Made by a program: the position numbers and the translations under genes
Source: Corynebacterium sp. CNJ-954
Lineage (GTDB): Bacteria; Actinomycetota; Actinomycetes; Mycobacteriales; Mycobacteriaceae
Reading direction: 5' to 3'
Assembly: GCF_001942345.1 (NCBI RefSeq)
Contig: NZ_MKKI01000001.1
Span: forward strand, 62,001-126,000
Length of the DNA: 64,000 nucleotides
In this document: one piece after another, positions 47,094 to 56,665 of the stretch
Layout: each line of letters starts with the position of its first letter
How positions within the stretch are numbered: position 1 is the stretch's first letter
Notes under the pieces: generated by a model
What the model saw: only the letters and a program-made list of their open reading frames with translations
What the model was told of the DNA's origin: nothing
Databases searched by the model: none

Positions 47094-47354
47094 GTATGAC
47101 TCCTTGGTCTTCATGGAACTGCCAGCCGGAAGACCCCTCGGTCCCGGAAAACACCGGGAGAGGTGCCCGCAGCGGCCGGTGGGGACCTGCGGGCCGACCA
47201 CCGATGTGCCGTGACACGGACATGGATGATCGCAACCTGATCGAGGTTACCGGATGTGCACCTCCCGGGCAAAGTCAGCCGACGACGATGCCGTCGCCCT
47301 TCCCCGGAGGGAACGGCGACGGCACACGCGCGACGCAGGACGGACGAGCCGGCG
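47094..47354. other. rplM leader and esx terminator region
   Basis: The 261-bp gap holds an 8-bp perfect hairpin in the rplM leader (GCCCGCAG 47165-47172, CTGCGGGC 47187-47194). It also holds the terminator of the esx pair at 47287-47320. No coding frame is supported. Confidence 0.5.
47287..47320. terminator. Terminator after esxA
   Basis: GCCGTCGCC and GGCGACGGC pair (47287-47295, 47312-47320); an inner TTCCC/GGGAA stem and 4-nt loop extend the hairpin. It is 35 bp after the esxA stop on the minus strand. Confidence 0.75.
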
Positions 47355-47636
47355 TCAGGCCCAGCTGTTCGCTGCGCTGGTGTTGATCTGACTCATGCGG
47401 GAATTGGCGTTGTCCACGGCCCTGGCGATGGTCTGCAGCACCTGGTTGAGTTCCTCGGCAGCAGCGTCCCACCGCTTCTGTGCCGTCTGGTATGCCGTGG
47501 CGCTCTCCCCCTCCCATTCCGCCACCATCGGGGCGATGTCTCCCTTGAGTTGGTCGAGCATGCCGTTGATGTTGCGGTTGGTGGCGTGGATGTCGGCGGA
47601 GGCCTGGGCGATGTGGCCGAAGTCGTATTTGATCAC
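47355..47636 (-). CDS. esxA: WXG100 protein EsxA-like (ESAT-6 family)
   Basis: The 93-aa helical hairpin protein has the W-x-G turn in APMVAEWEGESATAYQTAQ, with long helices either side. The C-terminus (SRMSQINTSAANSWA) carries the flexible tail of Esx proteins. It should pair with the upstream EsxB-like protein as a secreted heterodimer of the ESX system. Separated from esxB by 41 bp on the same strand. Confidence 0.85.
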   Translation of the reverse strand: MIKYDFGHIAQASADIHATNRNINGMLDQLKGDIAPMVAEWEGESATAYQTAQKRWDAAAEELNQVLQTIARAVDNANSRMSQINTSAANSWA

Positions 47637-47677
47637 GGTGTCATTCCTTCAGAGGTGTGTCGGTGGCGGTGGGGCGG

Positions 47678-47962
47678 TCAGCGGAATGCCGCGATGTTGT
47701 CGTCCTCGACCTGCTGGAAGGCCCGGGCGTTGCCGCGGATGTTCTCCGAGATGCCGTCGAGTGCCTGCCTCAGTTCCTGTGCGGACTCGCGCCACCGGAC
47801 CATGAGATTGGCGAATGCCACCTGGGCATCACCCTTCCACGCCCCCGCGACACCGTCGACGGTGCCCTGCAGCCGGGACAACTCGGACTGCACCTGGTCG
47901 TTGACCGTGTCGACTTTTCCCGCCGTGGCCTGCATGACCTCGGTTGTTGTTCTGAAGCTCAT
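47678..47962 (-). CDS. esxB: WXG100 protein EsxB-like (CFP-10 family)
   Basis: The 94-aa protein has W-x-G in VAGAWKGDAQVAFANLMVRW and a helical start SFRTTTEVMQATAGKVDTVN. The C-terminal end (AFQQVEDDNIAAFR) is in the region that EccC recognises in CFP-10 homologues. It is the first gene of the esxB-esxA unit and has the shared 30-bp element 73 bp upstream. Confidence 0.85.
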   Translation of the reverse strand: MSFRTTTEVMQATAGKVDTVNDQVQSELSRLQGTVDGVAGAWKGDAQVAFANLMVRWRESAQELRQALDGISENIRGNARAFQQVEDDNIAAFR

Positions 47963-48034
47963 GGGTCCCTCCCCTGTTGATGTCTCTGGACTCTGTATGC
48001 CGCTCCCCGGGCGTATGCCGGAGACGTCACCGTA

Positions 48035-48064
48035 GAGAGACTCACCGGGTACAGGAAAGGTTCC
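48035..48064 (-). promoter_or_regulatory. 30-bp ESX element, copy 2 (upstream of esxB)
   Basis: Minus-strand blocks GGAACCTTTCC, TGTACCCGG and TGAGTCTCTC repeat those at 44558-44587 in the same order, with one base gained and one lost. It lies between the lldR stop and esxB start, so it belongs to the esx transcript. Confidence 0.65.
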
Positions 48065-48091
48065 CCGGCCTGTGTCGGGAGCTCGACCGAC

Positions 48092-48814
48092 CTACTCCAA
48101 CAGGGCGCGGTAGGCGGTGGAGATATGGTCGGCCATCTGCTCTCCGGCAGAGTCGGCGGCCCCGTCCTCGACTGCCGTGAGGATCGCCTTGTGTTGTTCA
48201 CGCAGGGTGTCCGCCACCGACTCCCAGTCCTCCTGACTCCGGAAACCCTTCAGAATCGGCACCCGGAGGGACTCGCGGATCGCCTGGGTCATGTCCGCGA
48301 AAAGGCGGTTTCCCGCGCCATGCGCCAGCGCGATATGGAACCGGGTGTCGGCGTCGTTGAACTCCTCGCGGGAGACCCCGGCCCGATCCATCTCCGCCAC
48401 GGCGGCGCGCATACCGGCAACGGCCTCGGCGTCCTGCTCCACCGCTGCGAGCCGGGCACTCTCGACTTCAAGAATGGTGCGCGTCTGCACCACCTCCGCC
48501 AGTCCGAAGTTGGACAGTGCGACATGCAGTCGCAGGAACCTGGACAGCGCCTCCGACGGCATCGCCGCGATGAACGTCCCCGCCTTGTGGCCGGAACCGA
48601 CGTTGGACTCCAGCACCCCCTGCCCCTCGAGAACCCTGATCGCCTCACGGACGGCCGCCCTGCTGACCTGCAGCTGTTCGGAGAGGGTCCGTTCCGCCGG
48701 AAGAAGGTCACCGACGTGGAGCGTGCCGGAGAGGATCTGGTTCTCGATGGCGTCGACGACCATCTGGTGAGTCCGGATGCGGGGGACCGGTGTCCAGGCA
48801 GGTTCGTCAGTCAT
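48092..48814 (-). CDS. lldR: FadR-type GntR regulator LldR
   Basis: The 240-aa protein has an N-terminal winged helix (QMVVDAIENQILSGTLHVGD, then LLPAERTLSEQLQVSRAAVRE) and a C-terminal FCD helical domain with metal-ligand-type residues (FNDADTRFHIALAHGAGN). LldR-type repressors release their operator on binding L-lactate. It is divergent from lldP-lldD and two palindromes of its family's type (TGGTCNGACCA) lie before those genes. ATG at 48814 is well placed but has only a weak ribosome binding site. Confidence 0.88.
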   Translation of the reverse strand: MTDEPAWTPVPRIRTHQMVVDAIENQILSGTLHVGDLLPAERTLSEQLQVSRAAVREAIRVLEGQGVLESNVGSGHKAGTFIAAMPSEALSRFLRLHVALSNFGLAEVVQTRTILEVESARLAAVEQDAEAVAGMRAAVAEMDRAGVSREEFNDADTRFHIALAHGAGNRLFADMTQAIRESLRVPILKGFRSQEDWESVADTLREQHKAILTAVEDGAADSAGEQMADHISTAYRALLE

Positions 48815-48864
48815 GGTCTTTTTCTACCATGTCCCCCCGGCTGTGGAGTGGACAGGAAAATGTC

Positions 48865-48931
48865 TTGACCGCAAAACTTGACGTGATCTACGCTGTGGTC
48901 TGACCACTGATGTGGTCAGCATCACGACCAC
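48865..48931 (+). promoter_or_regulatory. lldP promoter and LldR operators
   Basis: TTGACC (48865-48870) and TACGCT (48889-48894) are 18 bp apart. The palindrome TGGTCTGACCA (48896-48906) covers the expected transcription start. A second, split pair of half-sites TGGTC (48913-48917) and GACCA (48926-48930) follows. Binding of a FadR-type repressor here would block transcription directly. Confidence 0.75.
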
Positions 48932-48974
48932 GTGACGCACGCCTCCACGTCCCCACACCATCCACGAGGACATC

Positions 48975-50660
48975 ATGAGTTCCACTTACCTGCCCGATCT
49001 CGCGCCAGTCGCGGACAACCTGTTCCTGTCGTCACTGGTAGCACTCCTCCCCCTCATCACGGTGTTCGTCACGCTCGGCGTCCTACGGTGGCGCGCCCAC
49101 TGGGCAGGTCTCGCCGCCCTCGCCGTATCTCTCGTCATCGCCGTCAGCGTGTACGGCATGCCCGCCAACCTGGCCGGACTCTCAGCGACACAAGGGGCGG
49201 TCTTCGGACTGTTCCCGATCATGTGGATCGTCGTGTCCGCGATCTGGTTCTACGAAATCACCGTTCGCTCGGGCCGGTTCCTCGACCTGCGCGCCGTCAT
49301 CGACCGGATCTCGGACGACCCTCGGATCCAGGCGATCCTCATCGCCTTCTGTTTCGGCGGCATGCTCGAGGCCCTCGCCGGTTTCGGCGCGCCTCTGGCC
49401 ATCACCGGCGTCATGCTGCTTGCCGTCGGTTTCGCCCGCATGCGCGCGGCTGTCGCCGTTCTGGTTGCGAACACCGCGCCAGTGGCTTTCGGCGCTATCG
49501 CGACCCCCATCATCACCGCAGGTGCGCTGACCGGCATCGACTACGAGCACATCGGCAGCATCGTCGGTCGACAGACGCCGTTCATCGCCGTGGTTGTTCC
49601 GCTCTTCCTCTGCCTCCTGGTCGACGGCAGAAGGGGCCTGAAACAGTGCTGGCCGATCGCGCTGACCATCGGTGCGGTCTTCGCCGTGGTGCAGTTCGTG
49701 GCCGCCAACTACGTTTCCGTCGAGCTCACGGACATCATCTCGGCGTTGTGCGGCCTCGCCGTCGCCGTGATCATGCTCCGGTTCTGGCGTCCTGAAGGCA
49801 CGGCCGAGGCCCGGCAACGGCTCCTCACCGAACGACATCGCGAAGAGGAGGCCGGCGAGGTGCAGGACGTGGCCAGTACGTCCTCCGAGGCTGAGACCAC
49901 CACCCGCGAGCTGACCACCTCACGTACCGTGATGGCACTGTTCCCCTACCTGCTTGTCATCGTGATCTTCTCAATCGCCAAACTGTGGGATCCCGTCAAA
50001 GACTTCCTGGCCTCCACCGATCTCACGCTCGCCTGGCCCGGGCTCGACGGCCATGTGCTGACCGCCGAGGGGGACGTCTCGACGGCCACCGTCTACGGCT
50101 TTCCCTGGCTGTCCTCACCGGGAACCCTGCTCCTGATCACCGGTGTGATCGTGGCCGCGGTGTACCGGGTCTCCCCGGCAGTCGCAGCCCGGGCCTACTG
50201 GGAGAACCTGGTGAAGATGCGTTTCTCGATCCTCACCGTCGCCGCGGTGCTGTCCCTGGCGTACGTGATGAACCAGTCCGGCCAGACGATCACCATCGGT
50301 CACTGGATCGCGGGCGCTGGTGCCGCTTTCGCATTCTTCGCTCCGGTACTCGGGTGGCTCGGCACCGCGGTGACCGGCTCGGACACCAGCGCGAACGCCC
50401 TGTTCGCCACGCTGCAGCAGACCGCCGCCACTCAGGCGGACCTGGACCCCGCACTGATGGTGGCGTCCAATACCTCTGGTGGTGTCGTCGGGAAACTCGT
50501 CAGTCCGCAGAACCTCACCATTGTCGCCACCGCCGTGGGCCTGGCCGGCCGCGAATCGGAGATCCTCCGGAAAGTGATGTGGTGGAGTCTCGGCATGCTG
50601 GTGGCGATCTGCGTGATCAACGGTCTCCAGGCCACCGTCCTGCAGTGGATGCTGCCCTGA
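48975..50660 (+). CDS. lldP: L-lactate permease LldP
   Basis: The 561-aa membrane protein has about 12-14 hydrophobic helices and the LctP-family motif FCFGGMLEALAGFGAPLAITG, with GSDTSANALFATLQQTAA near the C-terminus. It imports L-lactate with protons. A hydrophilic loop of about 50 residues (about 277-325) is rich in Glu. It is the first gene of lldP-lldD. ATG at 48975 has GAGGA (48967-48971) just upstream. Confidence 0.92.
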   Translation: MSSTYLPDLAPVADNLFLSSLVALLPLITVFVTLGVLRWRAHWAGLAALAVSLVIAVSVYGMPANLAGLSATQGAVFGLFPIMWIVVSAIWFYEITVRSGRFLDLRAVIDRISDDPRIQAILIAFCFGGMLEALAGFGAPLAITGVMLLAVGFARMRAAVAVLVANTAPVAFGAIATPIITAGALTGIDYEHIGSIVGRQTPFIAVVVPLFLCLLVDGRRGLKQCWPIALTIGAVFAVVQFVAANYVSVELTDIISALCGLAVAVIMLRFWRPEGTAEARQRLLTERHREEEAGEVQDVASTSSEAETTTRELTTSRTVMALFPYLLVIVIFSIAKLWDPVKDFLASTDLTLAWPGLDGHVLTAEGDVSTATVYGFPWLSSPGTLLLITGVIVAAVYRVSPAVAARAYWENLVKMRFSILTVAAVLSLAYVMNQSGQTITIGHWIAGAGAAFAFFAPVLGWLGTAVTGSDTSANALFATLQQTAATQADLDPALMVASNTSGGVVGKLVSPQNLTIVATAVGLAGRESEILRKVMWWSLGMLVAICVINGLQATVLQWMLP

Positions 50661-50686
50661 CGCGTAACCTCGACAACAGACAGATG

Positions 50687-50697
50687 TGGTCAGACCA
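50687..50697. promoter_or_regulatory. LldR-type operator before lldD
   Basis: TGGTCAGACCA, a perfect FadR-family palindrome inside a 15-bp dyad (50685-50699), lies in the 75-bp lldP-lldD gap. This suggests that lldD is also controlled separately. Confidence 0.7.
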
Positions 50698-50741
50698 CAG
50701 ATAACAGGCGACAGTCCCCGACAACGACAAGGAAAATGACC

Positions 50742-51998
50742 ATGGTCAAGCGCCAACTTCCCCACCCCTCCGAGATCCTCGACCTCATGCAGTTCAAGAA
50801 GCCCGAGTTCAACGCCAGAAAGCGTCGTCTGGACTCCGCACTCACCATCTACGACCTGCGTAAGATCGCCAAGCGTCGCACCCCCGCATCCGCCTTCGAC
50901 TACACCGACGGCGCTGCCGAGGAGGAGATCTCCATCGCCCGGGCCCGCCAGGCTTTCGAGGACATCGAGTTCCACCCGTCGATTCTCAAGGACGCCTCGC
51001 AGATCGACACCACCACCAACATTCACGGTGGAACGTCCGCCCTGCCCTTCGGCATCGCGCCCACCGGTTTCACCCGCCTGATGCAGACCGAGGGAGAGGT
51101 CGCCGGTGCCGGTGCCGCCGCAGCCGCCGGTATCCCCTTCAGCCTGTCGACACTCGGTACGACCTCCATCGAAGACGTCAAAGCCACCAACCCGCACGGC
51201 CGGAACTGGTTCCAGCTCTACGTGATGAAGGACCGCGACATCTCCTACGGGCTGGTCGAACGCGCGGCGAAAGCGGGTTTCGACACCCTGTTCTTCACCG
51301 TCGACGCCCCCGTCGCCGGTAACCGCATGCGGGATACCCGCCACGGCTTCTCCATCCCCCCGCAGCTCACCGCGAAGACGATCCTGGACGCCATCCCCCG
51401 CCCGTGGTGGTGGTACGACTTCCTGACCACCCCACCACTGGAGTTCGCGTCCTTGTCCTCCACCGGGGGCACCGTCGGCGAACTCCTCGACTCCGCGATG
51501 GACCCCACCATCAACTACAAGGATCTTGAGGTCATCCGCGAGATGTGGCCCGGCAAGATCTCCGTCAAGGGCGTCCAGAACGTGGAGGACGCCCGGACCC
51601 TCGTCGACCTCGGCGTCGACTCCCTCACCCTGTCCAACCACGGTGGGCGGCAGTTGGACCGCGCCCCGGTCCCCTTCCACCTGTTGCCCGAGGTCCGACG
51701 TGCCGTCGGTGACGACGTGGAGGTCATCATCGACACCGGCATCATGAACGGTGCGGACATCGTGGCGGCGATCGCGCTGGGCGCGGACTTCACCCTCATC
51801 GGCCGTGCCTACCTCTACGGCCTCATGGCCGGCGGGCGCGACGGCGTCGACCGGGCGATCAGCATCCTGCGTTCCCAGATCGAACGCACCATGAAACTGC
51901 TGCAGGTCACCAGTCTCGGAGAACTCGGCCCCGAGCACGTCACCCAACTCACGAGGTTCAACCGCGTCACCCCGTCGCTGCGCTCACTCGGGCAGTAG
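50742..51998 (+). CDS. lldD: Quinone-dependent L-lactate dehydrogenase LldD
   Basis: The 418-aa FMN enzyme oxidises L-lactate to pyruvate and passes electrons to menaquinone. Motifs are [36 protein letters not shown], the active-site [16 protein letters not shown] and [17 protein letters not shown] at 50742 is preferred to 50736 because AAGGAAA is then seven nucleotides upstream. The 3' end overlaps the convergent Rv3446c-like gene by 32 bp. Confidence 0.93.
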   Translation: MVKRQLPHPSEILDLMQFKKPEFNARKRRLDSALTIYDLRKIAKRRTPASAFDYTDGAAEEEISIARARQAFEDIEFHPSILKDASQIDTTTNIHGGTSALPFGIAPTGFTRLMQTEGEVAGAGAAAAAGIPFSLSTLGTTSIEDVKATNPHGRNWFQLYVMKDRDISYGLVERAAKAGFDTLFFTVDAPVAGNRMRDTRHGFSIPPQLTAKTILDAIPRPWWWYDFLTTPPLEFASLSSTGGTVGELLDSAMDPTINYKDLEVIREMWPGKISVKGVQNVEDARTLVDLGVDSLTLSNHGGRQLDRAPVPFHLLPEVRRAVGDDVEVIIDTGIMNGADIVAAIALGADFTLIGRAYLYGLMAGGRDGVDRAISILRSQIERTMKLLQVTSLGELGPEHVTQLTRFNRVTPSLRSLGQ

Positions 51999-53202
51999 CG
52001 GTGAACTGCTCACAGACCTCGCGGCGGTCCTCGGAGACCTCACGGTACTGACATCCGACCGAGACCTGGTGACCGTCCACCAGCCGGACCCGCCAGGACG
52101 TCGTCGAATCGGGGAAGTACTCCTCGTAGGCGACCGGAGACCGCTCGGTCACCCTGATGCCACCGTTGCCGTCGAGCCCGTCGAGTGCTCCGAGCATCGC
52201 CGCATCCAGCTCATCCTGCGTACCTACCGGCGTGGGACGGGCAGCGATGAGTACGCGCATCCCGCCGTCGTCAGAGGTCCAGATCTCACTGTCGGACGTG
52301 CTCTCGGTCATCCTCCACCCGGCGACATCGACCGATACGGCGGTGACGGGGTCCCCGGCCAGCTCCTCCGACGCACGGTCACCCGGGCTCAACTCACGCC
52401 ACCCCGTAGCGTCCGGAACAGCAGCCGTCGTGGGCGACGACTGCACCCCCGTACCCTCGCCCTGGACCGGGGTGGTCGCTGCACCCGCCGCTGTATCCGG
52501 GGCATCCGGGGCATCCGGTGCCCCGACGGGTCGCAGCAGACCGGCACCCACGACAAGCCCCACCAGTGTTACGGAGACGGCGGACAGAACCAGCGCCCGG
52601 CGCGACAGCGTCCGTCCACCTTTTCCGGCCTGGTCGGGCCCGTCCTCCGGCACAGTCACCGGCGTCGACACGGGGTCGGCGACCTCGGCCTGCGCTTCGG
52701 CCTGCGCTTCGGCCTGCGCTTCGGCCTGCGCTTCGGCCAGGTCACCTGCCAGTCGCAGCGCCTGGCTGACATCCACGGTTCGGGCCCGCACCCCTGTCAT
52801 CCGCAGGTAGGCGGCGGTGGCGTCCTTGTCGGGTCCGGCGACGAGGATATCCGTCGTGTGCGCACCGATGCCCCAGGGAAACACCGTACGTGGCACGACC
52901 GGATTCGCACTGGTGAGTTCAGGGTCCGCGGCTCTGGCTTCCAGAACCTCCTCCACCAGCTCCCGGACCGCCTCCAGCCGACGTAGGGGCACCGTGGAAC
53001 CACGGAACATCGGGACACCGGAGCCCCCGCCAGTATCCTTCCCGCCCTTCCCGCCCTTCACACCCGACTGAGTTTCCGGGTCCAGTTCCGGGTCCGTGCA
53101 CCGCACCTCGTAACCGCTCAACAGGTCGGTGACACACAGACCGTTGACCAGGATCCCCGATTCCGTGAGCGCCACCGCCGTGGCCACCATGCCGGTACTC
53201 AT
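51967..53202 (-). CDS. Type VII secretion-associated protein, Rv3446c-like
   Basis: The 411-aa protein has an N-terminal cytosolic half, an (A-E-A-Q)n stretch, one membrane helix ([20 protein letters not shown]) and an extracytoplasmic C-terminal domain ([20 protein letters not shown] ... [18 protein letters not shown]). The C-terminal domain matches the T7SS-associated Rv3446c family. The start ATG overlaps the eccC stop (ATGA at 53199-53202). The 12-bp tandem repeats at 52690-52741 code for AEAQ units. The role is unknown, but the genomic link to EccC is tight. Confidence 0.72.
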   Translation of the reverse strand: MSTGMVATAVALTESGILVNGLCVTDLLSGYEVRCTDPELDPETQSGVKGGKGGKDTGGGSGVPMFRGSTVPLRRLEAVRELVEEVLEARAADPELTSANPVVPRTVFPWGIGAHTTDILVAGPDKDATAAYLRMTGVRARTVDVSQALRLAGDLAEAQAEAQAEAQAEAQAEVADPVSTPVTVPEDGPDQAGKGGRTLSRRALVLSAVSVTLVGLVVGAGLLRPVGAPDAPDAPDTAAGAATTPVQGEGTGVQSSPTTAAVPDATGWRELSPGDRASEELAGDPVTAVSVDVAGWRMTESTSDSEIWTSDDGGMRVLIAARPTPVGTQDELDAAMLGALDGLDGNGGIRVTERSPVAYEEYFPDSTTSWRVRLVDGHQVSVGCQYREVSEDRREVCEQFTATARVSAATG

Positions 53203-56200
53203 GCCCTGACCTCCTCGGCGTCGGCAGCCTCGGACGCGCCAGCCCGGCCGACCGTCGCCACCTGTATGTCCTCGACCGTCCCCTGGACAAGCACTCCCCT
53301 TCCCGGCGGGCGTGGTGACAACACCTGGCCGGCGACCGGGCCGTCCTCCCTGGGTGCTGACAGGAGGATCCACGCTGTGAGGTCCCGGGTGCCCTGCATC
53401 AACGGGGTGTAGGCGGTGCGTCCCACCAGCGCACTGCGACGGGCTGTCACCAGGTGCAGCCCGATGTCCGCCGCGTGAGGGAGCAGCGGGACCAACTGGT
53501 CCACCGCCGAGGCCAGCTCAGTTGACTGGTCCAGATCGTCCACGACGATGACGCGCTCGGTACCGCTCCACCAGGAACGCTCACGCAGGCTCTCCGGGGT
53601 CAACTCCACCTCTTCACCGGGGATGCGTGCCGTGAGTTCCTCGATCCACCGGGTCAGGACCGGGAGGAACGTCGCAACGGGACGGTAACCCGCCGCACCG
53701 AGGAGCCCCCGTCGGACGTCGGTGGACAGCACCTCCGTCCCCTCCCGGTCCGCCGCGGCCTGCGCGACGGTGTGCAGTGTCGTCGTCCCTCCTGCCCTCG
53801 ACTGCCCCACGACAGTCAGGTGCGGGAACGTGTCGGGATCCCAGCACACCGTCGCCAGCCGAGGGCCACCGACACCGACGGGGATGCCCGCTCCTGCCAC
53901 CTCATCCAGTTCCCCGACACCGACGACCTCGGGCAGGACCCTCATCGTCCTGGACTGTTCTCCGCGAGCCTCGCTGACCTTGCGGACGTGCTCGACATCC
54001 TGGGCATCGGAATACGCGACCTGCAGATGTTTACCGTCCGGTGACACACCCCGCCCCGGGTGGTCCGGCAGTATGCGCTGGGCATCGCGGAACACCGACT
54101 CCGACGGGGTGAGCCGCAACTCCACCGCCCCGGTGAGCAGGTCACGCAGGCCGGGACGGAATGTCCACCGTAATGAGGTCACGACCACGTGCACACCGCG
54201 TTCCATGCCGCCGGCGACGAGCGCTGCGAGCCGCCGGTCCTCGTCACCGACGGCGTCGAGACCGTCGACGACCAGGACCCGGTGCCCCACGGTCCTGTCA
54301 GGATCATCCTGCTCCAGTTCATCCAGCAGCCGGGGCAGAAGCTCCGCTCCCACCACCGCCGCCACCTGCGGCAGTCTCCCGACGTCATGCAGGGAGCCAC
54401 CCGGGTCGACCACGTAGATGCCCACGCCCGGCGAACTCAGGGCCAGCCCCAGGACGAGCGAACGAACCAACGTCGTCTTCCCCGTCCCCGGCTGCCCCAC
54501 CACGGCCCAGTGACGGCGCCGCAGATCCAGGACGAACGGGCGTTGTACACCGTCGAACGGGAGGTCCTCCAGCCCCAACCGTACCGTCAACGCGGCGACC
54601 GGTGCGGCAGGGTCACCCATCACCGCGCTGGCCGGCAGCACCTCCGGCAGCGGGTCCAACCAGATCGGGGTGCGGTTCGGCCCCTCCAGACGGTCGATCA
54701 CCAGATCCATGGTGGTGCCCGCCGACTCCGGTTCCACGCCCAGCTCACGCACCAGTCGGGAATCCAGCGGGGCTTCCGGACCAGACACATACGCAGCCTG
54801 AAACCGGACCTGACCGATGGAACTCAGGATCGCCGACCCCGGCGTCGAGGGAAGCTCATATGCCGCAGTCGAGCCGATGAGCTGTCGCGACTCGGTCGCC
54901 GAGAACGTCCGCAACGCGATCCGGTAGGACAGATGCGACTCCAGCCCGCGCAACCTGCCCTCCTCCAGCCGCTGACTCGCCAACAACAGATGGATCTGCA
55001 AACTCCGCCCCAGGCGTCCGATGGCGGCGAAGACCTCCGCGAACTCCGGACGCGCATGCAGCAACTCGGAGAATTCGTCGACGATCACGAACAACGCCGG
55101 CATCGTCCCCGGGTAGGTCCGGTTGTACTCCGCGGCCGTGGCCAGACCCGCGGCGTGGAGACGTTCCTGACGACGGTGCAGCTCCCCCAACAGGGAATCC
55201 TGCATCCGGTCCACCAGGACCGCCTCGTCCGACAAGTTCGTGATCACCGCCGACGTGTGCGGCAACCGCTCCATCCCGGCGAATGCCGCACCACCCTTGA
55301 AGTCGATCAACACGAAGTTCAGTTCCTCCGGGGAATGCTGGTGCGCGAAACTGGTCACCACCGCCCGGAGCAGCTCCGACTTTCCGCTGCCGGTCGCCCC
55401 GATACACAAGCCGTGTGGCCCGATACCGCCTTGCGCAGCCTCCCGGATGTCCAGGTGCACCGGAGCCGGCGAGAAACCGATGGCCGCGCGCAGACCCCCA
55501 CCCGGCACGTCCAACACCGAACGGGACGCCCGACTCACCGACCGCGACCGGCACAAGGCGGCGAGCTCCACGTCACTCAGCTCATCCGCGGTGGCGAACG
55601 GGCGCCACCCGTCGACCGTCCAGGCGGACAGGGCCCCGTCCTGCGCATGGAGCAGTAGGCCGCCGGTGGCGGCCAGTTCATGCCACACCGGTGCCACCGA
55701 CCCCGGGTCTGCCACCACCGTCACCGCTCCGGACAACGGGACCGGGACATCACCACCGACACCTCCCACGCCGCCTCCCACGCCGCCTCCGAGGTGTACG
55801 AAACGCAGGTGCAACGTGCCGTCCCCCGACAGCCACCGGTCATGCGGACCCGTGACACGGACCCCCGGGTCTTCCCCGGCCACGACCTGCCCCTGCATCG
55901 CCCTGACCAGCCCAGACGCCCCCTCGCCGGTGACCACGACACAATCGAACTCCCGCAGGTCGACGGCCACCGGAGCATCGATGGTGGCGTAACTCCCGGC
56001 CAGATTCCGCAATGTCGTGGCGCACACCGGTTCCAGGTCCTCCGGAGGAGCGTCCACCGGTATCTCCAGTGGATCATCCGGAGTCTGCACTGCTGTCCCG
56101 ATACGCACCACGCCCGGCTCGGCCTGCCGGACATCAGGTGTCTGCTCTCCGCCGCCCGGGGGACGGGAGTCGGAGAACGTCCACAACGCCTGCGGATGCG

Positions 56201-56507
56201 GCTGAGTCACCGCTGCACGCTCCCACTGGTCACGGCGCGCCCGGTGCAGGGAATCCGACAACGCGTCCAGGTGCCGGTGGAACCCCCTGCGGACCTCGTC
56301 GACGTCCTGTCCTCCAGGGCTGATCATCATCGCCAGACTCCCCAGCATCATCAACGGGAATATGAACGACATCGGCGACCGCCCCATCCCCGACAACACC
56401 ATCGCCGCGACCATGCCGACCACGGCGACGACCATGACGACCGGCATGAGGATCCGGACGAACGGCTGCTTGTTCTTCGGCAGTGTCGGTGGAGCCTGTG
56501 ACTTCAT
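53199..56507 (-). CDS. eccC: Type VII secretion ATPase EccC
   Basis: The 1102-aa motor protein has two N-terminal membrane helices (about residues 18-65) and three FtsK/SpoIIIE-type ATPase domains. Domain 1 has GATGSGKSELLRA with Walker B VIVDEFSELL; domain 2 has GQPGTGKTTLVRS with VLVVDGLDAV; domain 3 has GQSRAGGTTTLHT, where the Walker A Lys is Gly, so it probably does not hydrolyse ATP normally. EccC recognises Esx C-termini and drives export. ATG at 56507 follows AGGGGA by about ten nucleotides. It is divergent from eccD. Confidence 0.93.
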   Translation of the reverse strand: MKSQAPPTLPKNKQPFVRILMPVVMVVAVVGMVAAMVLSGMGRSPMSFIFPLMMLGSLAMMISPGGQDVDEVRRGFHRHLDALSDSLHRARRDQWERAAVTQPHPQALWTFSDSRPPGGGEQTPDVRQAEPGVVRIGTAVQTPDDPLEIPVDAPPEDLEPVCATTLRNLAGSYATIDAPVAVDLREFDCVVVTGEGASGLVRAMQGQVVAGEDPGVRVTGPHDRWLSGDGTLHLRFVHLGGGVGGGVGGVGGDVPVPLSGAVTVVADPGSVAPVWHELAATGGLLLHAQDGALSAWTVDGWRPFATADELSDVELAALCRSRSVSRASRSVLDVPGGGLRAAIGFSPAPVHLDIREAAQGGIGPHGLCIGATGSGKSELLRAVVTSFAHQHSPEELNFVLIDFKGGAAFAGMERLPHTSAVITNLSDEAVLVDRMQDSLLGELHRRQERLHAAGLATAAEYNRTYPGTMPALFVIVDEFSELLHARPEFAEVFAAIGRLGRSLQIHLLLASQRLEEGRLRGLESHLSYRIALRTFSATESRQLIGSTAAYELPSTPGSAILSSIGQVRFQAAYVSGPEAPLDSRLVRELGVEPESAGTTMDLVIDRLEGPNRTPIWLDPLPEVLPASAVMGDPAAPVAALTVRLGLEDLPFDGVQRPFVLDLRRRHWAVVGQPGTGKTTLVRSLVLGLALSSPGVGIYVVDPGGSLHDVGRLPQVAAVVGAELLPRLLDELEQDDPDRTVGHRVLVVDGLDAVGDEDRRLAALVAGGMERGVHVVVTSLRWTFRPGLRDLLTGAVELRLTPSESVFRDAQRILPDHPGRGVSPDGKHLQVAYSDAQDVEHVRKVSEARGEQSRTMRVLPEVVGVGELDEVAGAGIPVGVGGPRLATVCWDPDTFPHLTVVGQSRAGGTTTLHTVAQAAADREGTEVLSTDVRRGLLGAAGYRPVATFLPVLTRWIEELTARIPGEEVELTPESLRERSWWSGTERVIVVDDLDQSTELASAVDQLVPLLPHAADIGLHLVTARRSALVGRTAYTPLMQGTRDLTAWILLSAPREDGPVAGQVLSPRPPGRGVLVQGTVEDIQVATVGRAGASEAADAEEVRA

Positions 56508-56665
56508 CTGCGAAATTCCCCTCGCGTCCCCCTGCCCCGCCCCCTGCGCGACAGCTGTCGACCACAGACTGTACACTCTCGAAGCATCCGACCACGACCG
56601 TCGGGGACGCGTCAGGGGGACGTGACCGGTCGTGGCGCGTAGAACCGCAGGGGGAAGAACCCGTC
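56508..56665. promoter_or_regulatory. eccC-eccD divergent region
   Basis: The 158-bp gap contains the inverted arms CCACGACCG (near 56591) and CGGTCGTGG (near 56628), possibly an operator between the two genes. The 30-bp ESX element was not seen here. Confidence 0.4.

Noticed and set aside
52690..52741. Possible CRISPR-like repeat array
   Set aside because: Units are 12 bp, directly adjacent without spacers, and in frame within a coding sequence.
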